Of a DNA stretch of 64,000 bases, positions 49,971 through 59,470 are shown in pieces. The translations under genes were made by a program, and so were the position numbers. Location of the stretch: the NCBI GenBank assembly GCA_964640125.1, contig CAZXGG010000005.1, positions 1-64,000 of the forward strand, read 5' to 3'. The stretch is from G020353115 sp964640125 (GTDB lineage Bacteria; Bacteroidota; Bacteroidia; Bacteroidales; VadinHA17). Under the pieces are notes generated by a model. It made no database searches. It saw only the letters and a list, made by a program, of their open reading frames with translations, and had not been told where the DNA came from. Positions within the stretch are counted from its first letter, which is position 1, and each line of letters begins with the position of its first letter.

Positions 49971-50501
49971 TTGAAAAGGAAACTCACCTCTATAGTACTG
50001 TTTTTAATGCTTATTGCACCCGTTATCGGAACATATAGCTGGTTGCAGTACAAAAAGGCTACTGTCCAAAAAGAGGTAAAAAAACAACTTCTTGCCGGAA
50101 AAGACAAAGAGGAGCTGATTTTACTGAAATTTACTAAAAAAGAAGCCGTAACCCAGCTGGATTGGGAGCATTCCAGAGAATTTGAATACAACAACCTGAT
50201 GTATGACATTGTTAAAACCGAAACGAAAGGTGATTCAATATTCTACTGGTGCTGGTTGGATTATGAAGAAACACAATTGAACCAGCAATTAAAAAATCTT
50301 GTAGCACAGATATTAGTAAATGATCAGCAAAACAAAGAGAATCAAAAGCGACTGATAACCTTTTATAAATCCCTGTATCATTCAAAACAATCCGCATGGC
50401 ATGCTCTTATTAATCAGACAGAGCCAACCACCGATGTTTATACGAGCAATTGGTTATCCATTTCTTTTCCGCCTCCTGTTCCCCCTCCCAGGAAAGGTTA
50501 A
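49971..50501 (+). CDS. Membrane-anchored protein preceding a TonB receptor
   Basis: This 176-residue protein has one N-terminal helix or uncleaved signal (IVLFLMLIAPVIGTYSWL), a charged extracytoplasmic domain and a proline-rich end (SISFPPPVPPPRKG). Start appears to be TTG at 49971, since the ATG just upstream at 49966 is out of frame. No family is recognised. It lies 90 bases before a TonB-dependent receptor, so it may assist in its function or regulation. Confidence 0.6.
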   Translation: MKRKLTSIVLFLMLIAPVIGTYSWLQYKKATVQKEVKKQLLAGKDKEELILLKFTKKEAVTQLDWEHSREFEYNNLMYDIVKTETKGDSIFYWCWLDYEETQLNQQLKNLVAQILVNDQQNKENQKRLITFYKSLYHSKQSAWHALINQTEPTTDVYTSNWLSISFPPPVPPPRKG

Positions 50502-50590
50502 ACAGATGCAACAGATGAGACAACCTGTCATTTTAGGTGGCAAGTTGAATCTGATTGTTTGCCATTATTTGTTTAACCTTAATTTGATTC

Positions 50591-52999
50591 ATGATGAAAA
50601 AAATATTCATCGCATGGTTAGTGTTGGGTTTGTCCTGTTTTGCTCATTCCCAGACAATAACCATTAAAGATCACGAAACAGGCGAGCCGCTTGAACTGGT
50701 GACCCTGATGAGTGAAAAACCGAAAGCATTTACTACCACAAATGCCCAGGGACAAGCGGACATTTCAGCATTTAAAGAGGCTACAAAAATAGAAATTCGC
50801 GCACTGGGTTATAAAACAGCAATAAAAAGTTATGCTGAACTGGTATCTTTATCAATGGAGTTGGAATTGATCCCCACAAATATTGGCCTGGATGCCGTTG
50901 TGGTCTCTGCAACACGCTGGAATCAAAGATCCAATGACGTCCCCTCCAAAATAATCAATATTTCTCCCAAAGAAATGGCTTTACAAAATCCGCAGACAGC
51001 GGCTGATCTACTGAGTATTTCAGGGAAAGTATTCATCCAAAAAAGCCAGCAGGGAGGCGGTAGTCCCATGATCAGGGGATTTGCCACAAACAGGCTTTTG
51101 TACACGGTTGACGGAGTGCGCATGAACACTGCAATATTCAGGGGGGGAAATCTGCAAAACGTGATTTCGCTCGATCCCTTTGCCATTAAGAATACAGAAG
51201 TGTTTTTCGGACCCGGATCGGTTATATATAGCAGTGATGCCATCGGTGGGGTAATGAGTTTCGAAACCCTCACACCTCAGTTGACACTCATCGATAAACC
51301 ATTGATAACAGGAAGAGCTTTAACCCGCTATTCAACAGCAAACAATGAAAAAACAGGACATTTCGATATTAATCTCGGATGGGAAAAGTGGGCATTAATT
51401 ACCAGTATCACGGCAACCGATTATGACGATTTGCGGATGGGAAGTCACGGACCGGATGAATACCTTCGCCCATTCTATGTGCAAAGAATTGACAGTGTAG
51501 ATGTGGTTGTCACGAATGATGATCCGAAGGTACAGGTCCCGTCCGGTTACTCGCAGGTCAATATTATGCAGAAAGTACATTTTAAACCCAATGAAAATTG
51601 GGATTTTCAATATGGTTTCCACTATTCTGAAACGTCCGATTATTCACGATACGATAGACACGTGCGGTTAAGAAACGGTCTGCCCCGCTATGGCGAATGG
51701 TATTACGGTCCCCAAAAATGGATGATGAACAACCTGCACATTACCCATGTCGGAAACAATGCCATCTATGATCAAATAACACTTCGTCTGGCACACCAGT
51801 TCTTTGAAGAAAGCCGCATTAGCCGTAACTTGAACAAACCCGACAGGGAAATTCGCATTGAGAAAGTAAATGCCTCTTCTGCCAACCTTGATTTTTTGAA
51901 GTCCATCGGTTCTAAGAATAAGCTATTCTATGGGCTGGAAGTAGTATTGGATGATGTTAATTCAAAAGGAATAAATGAGGACATCTCAACCGGAATAAGT
52001 GTACCCGGAGCCACCCGTTACCCGCAATCAATATGGGTTTCTTATGGAGCATACCTTACGGACCAGTTTAAAGTTACAGAGAAGTTGCTTTTACAGGCCG
52101 GTATTCGGTATAATCATTTTCAAATTGAAGCGGAATTTGACACTACTTTTTACCCATTTCCGTTCACCACAGCAACACTGGAAAACGGTGCATTAGCGGG
52201 AAGTTTTAGTTTTGTGTTCCGCCCAACGGATAAGTGGGTGATCAATACCAACATCTCAACAGCATTTCGCTCACCCAATGTGGATGATATTGGGAAAGTG
52301 TTTGATTCTGAACCAGGATCTGTAACGATCCCCAATCCAGACCTTGAACCGGAATATGCCTACAATCTGGACTTAGGAATGACCAGGGTATTTAGTGATG
52401 CAGTAAAAATTGATCTTACCCTCTACTACACGATTCTCCAAAATGCACTGGTAAGGCGTGATTATACACTCAACGGCCTGGACAGTATAATGTATGACGG
52501 TATATTGAGTCAGGTACAAGCTATACAAAATGCTGCCGCCGCCCATGTATTTGGAGTGCAGGCAGGCATGGAAGTTAAGTTTCCGTTAGGATTCGGATTC
52601 TCTACAGACTTCAATTACCAGGCAGGTGAAGAAGAACTGGATGACGGCACGACCAGCCCTTCCCGTCATGCCCCACCCTGGTTCGGCGTGTCAAGACTGA
52701 CATATTCTGCCAATAGATTGAACTTGCAGTTATATGCAGAGTATAGCGGCGAACGAAAATTTAAGGACATGCCGGAAGAAGAAAAAGGGAAAACAGAAAT
52801 ATATGCAGTAGATGCAAACGGAAATCCTTATTCTCCGTCATGGTATACACTCAATTTTAAGGCTTCCTACCCTTTTGCTGAGAATTTTACACTTAGTGCC
52901 GGATTGGAAAACCTGACAGATCAGAGATACCGACCCTATAGTTCAGGTATAGTTTCCCCGGGGAGGAACTTTGTCCTTTCCCTGAGAGTGAATTTCTGA
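50591..52999 (+). CDS. TonB-dependent outer-membrane receptor, heme-receptor-like
   Basis: This 802-residue receptor has a signal peptide, a short carboxypeptidase-like domain (about 22-100), a plug domain (GLDAVVVSATRWNQRSNDVPSKI, SPMIRGFATNRLLYTVDGVRMN, GPGSVIYSSDAIGGVM) and a 22-strand barrel ending in VLSLRVNF. A FRSPNVDD segment followed by NPDLEPEY resembles the FRAP/NPNL block of heme and hemoglobin receptors, though the conserved histidine between them is not seen. Iron or heme uptake is therefore likely but not certain. Confidence 0.88.
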   Translation: MMKKIFIAWLVLGLSCFAHSQTITIKDHETGEPLELVTLMSEKPKAFTTTNAQGQADISAFKEATKIEIRALGYKTAIKSYAELVSLSMELELIPTNIGLDAVVVSATRWNQRSNDVPSKIINISPKEMALQNPQTAADLLSISGKVFIQKSQQGGGSPMIRGFATNRLLYTVDGVRMNTAIFRGGNLQNVISLDPFAIKNTEVFFGPGSVIYSSDAIGGVMSFETLTPQLTLIDKPLITGRALTRYSTANNEKTGHFDINLGWEKWALITSITATDYDDLRMGSHGPDEYLRPFYVQRIDSVDVVVTNDDPKVQVPSGYSQVNIMQKVHFKPNENWDFQYGFHYSETSDYSRYDRHVRLRNGLPRYGEWYYGPQKWMMNNLHITHVGNNAIYDQITLRLAHQFFEESRISRNLNKPDREIRIEKVNASSANLDFLKSIGSKNKLFYGLEVVLDDVNSKGINEDISTGISVPGATRYPQSIWVSYGAYLTDQFKVTEKLLLQAGIRYNHFQIEAEFDTTFYPFPFTTATLENGALAGSFSFVFRPTDKWVINTNISTAFRSPNVDDIGKVFDSEPGSVTIPNPDLEPEYAYNLDLGMTRVFSDAVKIDLTLYYTILQNALVRRDYTLNGLDSIMYDGILSQVQAIQNAAAAHVFGVQAGMEVKFPLGFGFSTDFNYQAGEEELDDGTTSPSRHAPPWFGVSRLTYSANRLNLQLYAEYSGERKFKDMPEEEKGKTEIYAVDANGNPYSPSWYTLNFKASYPFAENFTLSAGLENLTDQRYRPYSSGIVSPGRNFVLSLRVNF

Positions 53000-53066
53000 T
53001 TTAACGTATTATTTGATTGATGCATGATTTATTGACTAATTTTGACAGCGAACAAATCAATCTGTG

Positions 53067-53579
53067 ATGCTTCCATCCCGTGAAAAAAAGTGGTATGCAC
53101 TCTACACTAAATCCCGTACTGAGAAAAAGGTGTATCAATTGCTTAGGGAAAAAAGGATCGAGGCTTACCTTCCCCTGCTGAAAACCCTGAAACGGTGGAG
53201 TGACCGGAAAAAATGGGTGGAAGAACCACTCTTTCGTTCCTATATTTTTATCAGGATCTCGGAAAGGGAACGGCTGGATGCGATACGGACCGATGGTGTT
53301 GTACGCATGATCACCTTTCAGGGAAGACCCGTATCGATCCCCGATAAGCAGATTGAAGCCGTTCGCGCTTACATTAACGAAGGGGAAGACCGGGTGGAAA
53401 AGGAAGTTCAGTTCGAACGAGGCAACCGCGTGGAAGTGACACGCGGCACATTGCAGGGACTGCAAGGAATCATGGTTGAAACCAAAGGGAAAAAACGCGT
53501 CATGGTGGAGATTGAAGGGATTGGTGAGAAGATTATGCTCAACATCCCAAAATCTTCACTGAAAAGTATCCAACCATAA
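53067..53579 (+). CDS. UpxY-family transcription antiterminator (NusG-like)
   Basis: This 170-residue NusG paralogue has the NGN domain (KKWYALYTKSRTEKKVYQLLREKRIEAYLPLLKTLKRW, PLFRSYIFIRI) and a C-terminal KOW-like region (FERGNRVEVTRGTLQGLQGIMVETKGK). UpxY proteins in Bacteroides promote full-length transcription of the capsule operon they head. Here it precedes the CysC-fusion, sugar-transferase and Wzi genes, in keeping with control of an exopolysaccharide locus. Confidence 0.9.
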   Translation: MLPSREKKWYALYTKSRTEKKVYQLLREKRIEAYLPLLKTLKRWSDRKKWVEEPLFRSYIFIRISERERLDAIRTDGVVRMITFQGRPVSIPDKQIEAVRAYINEGEDRVEKEVQFERGNRVEVTRGTLQGLQGIMVETKGKKRVMVEIEGIGEKIMLNIPKSSLKSIQP

Positions 53580-53617
53580 TAATCAACCTATTTAACCGGA
53601 AAGAGAAAACTCTTTAT

Positions 53618-53625
53618 TAATTTTG
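53618..53625 (+). promoter_or_regulatory. -7 promoter element for the DUF2061-CysC gene
   Basis: TAATTTTG matches TAnnTTTG 42 bases before the start codon. No -33 TTTG at standard spacing. Confidence 0.4.
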
Positions 53626-53667
53626 TCAATTCGTTTTTTTGATATTATGCCATTAATCCCTGAATAG

Positions 53668-54381
53668 ATGTTTCACGAATCAAATAACCGATCGATCCTG
53701 AAAACCATCTCCTGGCGTTTCTGGGCAACCATCACCACCGCTGCCCTGGTACTTGCCTTTACCGGACACCTTAAAATTGCACTGGTAATCGGTGGAATAG
53801 AGGTCATACTAAAAATCGTTCTCTACTATTTCCATGAGCGGGTCTGGAATAAAATATCCTATGGGAAAAAAGAGATCAAACCAAGTGTTATCTGGTTTAC
53901 CGGCCTTTCCGGTGCCGGTAAAAGCACCATCTCAGAAGCAGTCTATGAGCGGCTCAAAAAGAAAGGCCTGAAAATCGAACACCTGGATGGTGATGCCGTC
54001 CGCAGCATCTTCCCCATGACCGGATTTTCAAAAGAAGAGCGGAACAGGCACATCAAACGCGTTGGATTCCTGGCAAGCTTGCTGGAGAAAAATGGCGTGT
54101 TCGTTATCGCCTCCTTTATCTCTCCTTACAAGGAATCAAGGGATTTTGTCCGTAACCTCTGCTCAAACTTCCGCGAAGTGTATGTCTCCACACCACTGAC
54201 AGAATGCGAACGAAGGGATTCAAAAGGATTGTATGCCAAAGCACGGAAAGGAGAGATCAAACAGTTTACCGGTATAGACGATCCCTATGAAGTTCCCCAA
54301 AACCCTGAAATCACTGTCGATACCTCAAACCAATCCGTTAGTGAAAGCATCGACTATGTCATGAAAGAACTGGGATTCTAA
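53668..54381 (+). CDS. cysC: DUF2061-adenylylsulfate kinase fusion
   Basis: This 237-residue protein joins a DUF2061 membrane domain (residues about 1-62, two helices, RSILKTISWRFWATITT) to an APS kinase. The P-loop GLSGAGKST is at 79-87, with LDGDAVRSIF, ASFISPYKESRD, TECERRDSKGLYAKARKGEI and FTGIDDPYE following, all in the expected order. It would phosphorylate APS to PAPS, the sulfate donor, at the membrane. No ATP sulfurylase genes are here. Placement between UpxY and sugar-transferase genes suggests sulfation of an exopolysaccharide (inference). Confidence 0.9.
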   Translation: MFHESNNRSILKTISWRFWATITTAALVLAFTGHLKIALVIGGIEVILKIVLYYFHERVWNKISYGKKEIKPSVIWFTGLSGAGKSTISEAVYERLKKKGLKIEHLDGDAVRSIFPMTGFSKEERNRHIKRVGFLASLLEKNGVFVIASFISPYKESRDFVRNLCSNFREVYVSTPLTECERRDSKGLYAKARKGEIKQFTGIDDPYEVPQNPEITVDTSNQSVSESIDYVMKELGF

Positions 54382-54763
54382 TAAAACTAAACGAACACAA
54401 ATTGAGACGAAGAGACTTTTGGAGGGGGTGACAGTGACTTTGCGATGAAGAGACTGAGGGACGAAGGGAAAAAAGAAAAATGAAAGGTGAGAAGTGAGTA
54501 GTGAGAGGATTTCGAATTCTCAATCCAACCCCAACTCCTTCTTGCTATATCTAACGTCATCATATGACCATTGCCTTGCCTGCCCTCCTACACTGCAGGA
54601 GCAGTTCCGGCGGGGAGCCCGGCAGGCAGGTTTGACTATCGCATGACCACTTTCCGATTGTTTTGCAACCATCCTGAAGGAAAATCAGTCCTTTTTAATA
54701 CCCTGTAAAAGGATTACATTATCCCACAGGATTATTAAATTTGTTACTACCTAAAAAACCAAG
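54382..54763. other. Intergenic region with purine-rich repeats and a long palindrome
   Basis: These 382 bases contain two copies of GAAGAGACT and a GAGAAGTGAGTAGTGAGAG stretch (low-complexity purine DNA). They also contain an inverted repeat, CTTGCCTGCC (54575-54584) with GGCAGGCAGG (54621-54630), enclosing CTCCT/AGGAG. No coding frame is convincing. The right end holds a -7 element at 54736. Confidence 0.55.
54736..54743 (+). promoter_or_regulatory. -7 promoter element for the sugar-transferase gene
   Basis: TAAATTTG matches TAnnTTTG 20 bases before the GTG start. Confidence 0.4.
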
Positions 54764-56311
54764 GTGTTGAAGAAAGGGCTGATTTTTTTTATCATCGATC
54801 TGCTGCTGGTCACCTTTTCCTTCCTGCTAATTACCTGGATAAGGCCGGGGAGTGTGGGTAGTTATTTTTCCCGGTATTACCTCTCCTTTTTTATTTTTAT
54901 TGTGATCTGGATTGGATCATCTATCCCTTTTAAAAAATACGCTCCACTAAGAAATCCCACCTTTAAAAACGTTATTCTGCCAATCGTAATCAGCAACCTG
55001 GTTGCTCTTGGTACGATCAGCGTATTAATGTATTTCTTACGGACTACCTACTACTCCCGTGCAATCGTTTTAGGGACAATATTGTTGGCCAGTTTTTTTG
55101 AATTCCTTTTCAGCAGCCTCTATTTCTTCCTTAAAATCGCCATTGAATATCAGAACCCGCCGGATAATGAATACCTGGCTCTCAGGGCACAACAGTTAAA
55201 CGGAAATTCCAATCATGCTGATATTTTTTCAGCAATGCCTGAAAACGGAAAAGCAATTGAATTATCCGGGGAACTCAGAAAACCCATCATTGATGAGTGC
55301 GGAGAGGAAGGGTTATCTTTTATCTTGAAAAACAATTGTTGCGAATCGGAGGAAACGCTGCTTGTAGCGACTACCACATCATTTAATATTGCAACACAAC
55401 CCGATAACCGGTACCGGGCCATCATCAACCTGAAGCGGAGCAACGATATCGCTTACCTGAACCGGTTCTTCGAAGCGGTAAATTCCAAAATTCCTAAAAA
55501 CGGAACCTTCATCGGATGTGTGGAAACAAAAAACCTAAGGAAGCAACGTATCTTTAAAAAATACCCCTTTCTCCTGAATTATTTTTACTATTACTTTTTG
55601 GATTTTCCGGTAAAACGCCTGATGCCGAAATTTAAAATCACATCGGGTTTGTATCATTTCCTTACCCGTGGCCAGAACCGGGTGATTACCCGTGCCGAAA
55701 CGCTCGGGCGGCTTATTTCCTGTGGATTTGATATCGTCAATGAAGCATACATCGATTCCCTGTTCTATTTTGCAGTAAAAAAAGTCGGGGGACCCTCCTA
55801 TGACCCCAACCCTACCTACGGTCCATTGGTCAGACTGAAACGGATTGGTAAAGGGGGTAAGGTTATCAAAGTACTTAAAATGAGGACTATGCACCCATAT
55901 GCCGAATACCTTCAGGATTACATGTATAAGATGCATAACCTGACCGAGGGAGGTAAATTCGATTTTGACTTCAGGGTGTCAACACAGGGAAAAATCATGA
56001 GAAAACTCTGGATTGATGAACTTCCAATGCTGTTCAACTGGTTTAAAGGTGACCTGAAACTGGTTGGAGTGCGGCCCATCAGTGAGCATTATTTCAACCT
56101 GTATGATAAAGAGGTCCGTGAAAAGAGAACAAAATACAAACCCGGTCTCATACCTCCTTTCTATGCCGACCTGCCAAAAAGCCTCGGGGAGATACAGGAA
56201 TCGGAAATGCGTTACCTTGAAGCGTATGAAGAAAAACCGTTTAGAACCGACTGGAGATATTTCTGGAAGGCAATGTATAATATTGTGATAAAGAGAGCAA
56301 GGAGCCAATAA
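54764..56311 (+). CDS. Membrane sugar transferase of exopolysaccharide synthesis
   Basis: This 515-residue protein has about four N-terminal transmembrane helices (residues 1-135), a central cytosolic region and a C-terminal bacterial sugar-transferase-like domain. The latter has GPLVRLKRIGKGGKVIKVLKMRTM, then RKLWIDELPMLFNWFKGDLKLVGVRPISEHYF. The catalytic Asp-Glu pair (DELP) is kept, but the usual KRxxD membrane-entry helix before it is absent, so it is a diverged phosphoglycosyl transferase. The start is GTG at 54764 or TTG at 54767; no ATG is available before the first helix. It would load the first sugar onto undecaprenyl phosphate. Confidence 0.8.
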   Translation: MLKKGLIFFIIDLLLVTFSFLLITWIRPGSVGSYFSRYYLSFFIFIVIWIGSSIPFKKYAPLRNPTFKNVILPIVISNLVALGTISVLMYFLRTTYYSRAIVLGTILLASFFEFLFSSLYFFLKIAIEYQNPPDNEYLALRAQQLNGNSNHADIFSAMPENGKAIELSGELRKPIIDECGEEGLSFILKNNCCESEETLLVATTTSFNIATQPDNRYRAIINLKRSNDIAYLNRFFEAVNSKIPKNGTFIGCVETKNLRKQRIFKKYPFLLNYFYYYFLDFPVKRLMPKFKITSGLYHFLTRGQNRVITRAETLGRLISCGFDIVNEAYIDSLFYFAVKKVGGPSYDPNPTYGPLVRLKRIGKGGKVIKVLKMRTMHPYAEYLQDYMYKMHNLTEGGKFDFDFRVSTQGKIMRKLWIDELPMLFNWFKGDLKLVGVRPISEHYFNLYDKEVREKRTKYKPGLIPPFYADLPKSLGEIQESEMRYLEAYEEKPFRTDWRYFWKAMYNIVIKRARSQ

Positions 56312-56633
56312 AAAAGCGATTTAACAGAAGTAAACGGGCATAAACAAAACCGTTAATCGGTGGTCGGTAACGAATCCCGTTTCGTGGTTCGTTGTTCGGA
56401 GAACGATTTTATCTCAATTTTTTTTGAAACATTAGTGTTATGGTTTATACCGCAAACGATTGACGAAAACCGTTCAACGATACGGGTTTCTTAACCGTTA
56501 AACGATAAACGTCCTTTGAATAATAATTTTTGTATGATTAAAATTCAAGATGAGTGTAATCGGTAATTGTGATTGTTTTATATTCCTTTGTTACCTTTGT
56601 TGTTATGCTGATCTGCCTTGTGGCTAAAATCGT
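56312..56633. other. Intergenic region with three copies of ACCGTTAAACGA-like repeats
   Basis: These 322 bases hold ACCGTTAATCGG (56349-56360), ACCGTTCAACGA (56469-56480) and ACCGTTAAACGA (56494-56505), the last two 25 bases apart. GTTTCGTGGTTCGTTGTTCGG-type low-complexity sequence lies between. No frame is convincing. The right end holds the wzi-type gene's promoter. Confidence 0.5.
56592..56599 (+). promoter_or_regulatory. -7 promoter element for the Wzi-family gene
   Basis: TACCTTTG is a perfect -7 box, 34 bases before the ATG. A TTG lies 22 bases upstream of it as a possible -33. Confidence 0.5.
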
Positions 56634-58217
56634 ATGAGGAAAATTGTTTACATCGTGCTCTTTATTCTGCCAGTTTGTAAAGCCTATACACAGGAGGTGT
56701 ATCAGCACATTTCCAATACCTCGATTTATCAATTCATAGACGAGTTAGCCAATCAACAGATCATCGACATAAACAGTGCCGTAAAACCTTATACCCGGAG
56801 GTTCATTGCGGAGAAACTATCAGAAGCAAATGCCACGAGGGAGGAGCTCAACCCACGGCAACAAAAAGACCTCGATTTTTACCTGAAGGATTTTCATAAG
56901 GAGCTGAAACCCGATAAGCAGTTTAAGAAACGGCGTGACCTGTTCTACTACAAAGATTCCCTCTTCACCTTCTCACTCAATCCCATACTGGGGATCCAAT
57001 ACTGGACAAATAATAACGGTTCGGTCTATCACCGGTGGAACGGGGCTGAAGTGTTTGCCTACATTGGTAAACATGTTGGGATCTATGCCAGCCTGAGGGA
57101 CAATCATGAGAATAAAAAGATCTCGGAATACAATCAAATAACACAGCGTTTCGGAGCAAATTATAAAGCAAAATACGATTACAGTGAAATGCGGGGAGGA
57201 ATTACCTTTTCCTGGAAGTGGGGATCTTTCGGATTGATAAAAGACCATTTCTCCTGGGGTAACAATTACAACGGAGCAAATATCTTTGCGGGAAGAACCC
57301 CATCCATTTCACAGGTAAAACTTCACCTTGAACCCGCTAAATGGCTCGAATTCACCTATACACATGGCTGGCTGGTCTCAGAAGTGGTGGACAGCACAAG
57401 AAGCTTTTATTACACCACTCCACATGGCGATGAGTACCGCAAGGTTTACCACAATAAATACCTGGCAGCTAACATCTTTACCATCAAACCGTTTGATCGA
57501 TTCCGGTTCTCTTTCGGGAATTCCATCATTTACGACCACGAAATCGAAGCCGCCTACCTTACCCCATTCTTCTTCTTCAAATCGATTGACCATACGCTGA
57601 ATTCTGGGATTGACAATCAGAACTCCCAAATGTTCTTTGACATCAGTTCGCGTCAGATCAACCACCTCCACCTTTATGCCACGCTATTCCTGGATGAAAT
57701 AGCGATTGGGCGTATGTTTGATCCGGACGAACATTCCAATTTTTACAGTGCAAAACTGGGTTTCCGGCTATCCAATTTTCCCCTGCAGAACCTGTCGTTA
57801 ACCACCGAATATACCCAGACTAACCCCTTGGCTTTCAGGCATTACGTTTCAACCCTGACCTTCGAATCAAACCAGTATAACATGGGCCATTACCTCCAGG
57901 ACAATGCCAGGGAACTTTTTCTTTCCCTCGAAGCAAAACCCATTCGCGGACTTACCCTGCATCTTTCCTATACCTTTGCCCAGAAAGGACCGGATCATAC
58001 TGCACTGGACTCTAATCGCCTTGGTTTACCCTTCATGGAAAGCATTGAATGGGAAAGTAGAATGTTCGCCTTCCGAACGCGCTATGAGGTCATTAATGAC
58101 GGGTATGTCTTTGCGGAGTATATGCACCGCAGCGTGAATGGCGTAACGGAATACCTACCCGAAATCTGGCAGGGTACAACCAATACCTTCTCATTTGGAG
58201 TGAATTTCGGATTTTAA
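56634..58217 (+). CDS. Capsule assembly Wzi-family outer-membrane protein
   Basis: This 527-residue protein has a signal peptide and an opening typical of the family (ISNTSIYQFIDELANQQIIDINSAVKPYTRRFIAEKL), followed by an eighteen-strand-type barrel ending in FSFGVNFGF. Wzi proteins are lectin-like barrels that anchor capsule at the cell surface. It is the outermost component of the reduced polysaccharide locus; no Wza, Wzx or Wzy is seen nearby. Confidence 0.87.
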   Translation: MRKIVYIVLFILPVCKAYTQEVYQHISNTSIYQFIDELANQQIIDINSAVKPYTRRFIAEKLSEANATREELNPRQQKDLDFYLKDFHKELKPDKQFKKRRDLFYYKDSLFTFSLNPILGIQYWTNNNGSVYHRWNGAEVFAYIGKHVGIYASLRDNHENKKISEYNQITQRFGANYKAKYDYSEMRGGITFSWKWGSFGLIKDHFSWGNNYNGANIFAGRTPSISQVKLHLEPAKWLEFTYTHGWLVSEVVDSTRSFYYTTPHGDEYRKVYHNKYLAANIFTIKPFDRFRFSFGNSIIYDHEIEAAYLTPFFFFKSIDHTLNSGIDNQNSQMFFDISSRQINHLHLYATLFLDEIAIGRMFDPDEHSNFYSAKLGFRLSNFPLQNLSLTTEYTQTNPLAFRHYVSTLTFESNQYNMGHYLQDNARELFLSLEAKPIRGLTLHLSYTFAQKGPDHTALDSNRLGLPFMESIEWESRMFAFRTRYEVINDGYVFAEYMHRSVNGVTEYLPEIWQGTTNTFSFGVNFGF

Positions 58218-58252
58218 GCTGTACCACTTTTTTTTACAAAATATAGTAGGTA

Positions 58253-59263
58253 TTATTCATTGTGCTCGTACAGAAAAATCTTTGCGGTTTCCGAAATGCT
58301 CTGCTTTACCGGTTTAAAATCGATGCCTGTCAGGTCCCTGATCTTTTTATTTGAGAAACAGGTCTTATGATGTGCTGACCGTGCTGTGTCCCTGGTAAAG
58401 AGCTGTGGTCTGAACAGGAGTTTACTCACCAGCCAGTCACTGCGCCAGGTTATTCCGGTGAGAAAAGGAGGGGCATAGTGTTTCGGCGGTTTTTGGCCCA
58501 ACGCGTTTGCAACAAGCGTGAAAACCTCCCGGTAAGAAAGATTTTCAGACGACAGGATAAAACGCTCCCCTGAAATGGCACTCTCCATCAGGGTAATCAT
58601 TGCATGGACCACATCCCACACATCAACATACCCGGTCATGCCGCAGGTGTAAAAACTCAACCCCTTCCAAACGGGTTTAAAAATAGTGGAACTGCTCCTG
58701 TTCCAGTCGCCGGGTCCAATAACAATCGACGGATTGACGATCACAGCGGTTAACCCTTCCCCAATGCCTCTCCAAACTTCCATTTCTGACCGGTACTTGC
58801 TGACGGAATAAGCAGAACGGTGCTTTGAATATTTCCAGATTACCGTTTCATCCACCGCTTCTCCCTGGCGGTAACCGATAGCAGCGGTTGAGCTGACAAA
58901 ACAGAGCTTTTTTATCCCTCTCTCCAGGCAAGCATTGACCACGTTTGCTGTTCCGGAAACATTATTTTCCATCATCTGCTGCTTCTGCTGGGTTACAAAG
59001 GAGACCATTGCTGCACAGTGGTAAACCCGTTCAACTCCCTCCATCGCTTCAGTGAGCAAGTCAGGGTCCAATATATCTCCTTCAACCCAATCGACGCGTG
59101 AAAACAACTCTTCAGCATCCTCGGAATAATAGGAGAAGGTTTTCTTTACACGTTCGAAATTGCTGGTGGATCTTCTGATCGCTTTCACAGGCTTCCCCTG
59201 GCTTACCAATTTATAGAGGAGGTGCGATCCGATGAGACCGGTACCGCCCGTTACCAAATCCAT
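58253..59263 (-). CDS. NAD-dependent epimerase/dehydratase family protein (extended SDR)
   Basis: This 336-residue Rossmann protein has the cofactor site VTGGTGLIGSHLLYKL, the VYHCAAMVSF segment, the catalytic YSVSK (Tyr-x3-Lys) and the SSTAAIG serine. Members include dihydroflavonol reductases and sugar epimerases; the substrate is unknown. It is convergent with the Wzi gene and may not belong to the polysaccharide locus. Confidence 0.85.
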   Translation of the reverse strand: MDLVTGGTGLIGSHLLYKLVSQGKPVKAIRRSTSNFERVKKTFSYYSEDAEELFSRVDWVEGDILDPDLLTEAMEGVERVYHCAAMVSFVTQQKQQMMENNVSGTANVVNACLERGIKKLCFVSSTAAIGYRQGEAVDETVIWKYSKHRSAYSVSKYRSEMEVWRGIGEGLTAVIVNPSIVIGPGDWNRSSSTIFKPVWKGLSFYTCGMTGYVDVWDVVHAMITLMESAISGERFILSSENLSYREVFTLVANALGQKPPKHYAPPFLTGITWRSDWLVSKLLFRPQLFTRDTARSAHHKTCFSNKKIRDLTGIDFKPVKQSISETAKIFLYEHNE

Positions 59264-59470
59264 ATCTGCGTTCTTTGATGTATTACCGGTTCGAAAGGTA
59301 GTCAGTTGTTTTGAAATTTACTAACCCGGAGTTGTCATAATTAATCCTTCCGGTTTACAAGGATAAAATGGCCCATTTGATATAAGAATGCAGATTTATA
59401 AGTCCGGAAATGTCTTCAATTTTTTTTACCTTCGCAGATTGATCAAAAAACCAATTAAAAATAGGATACC

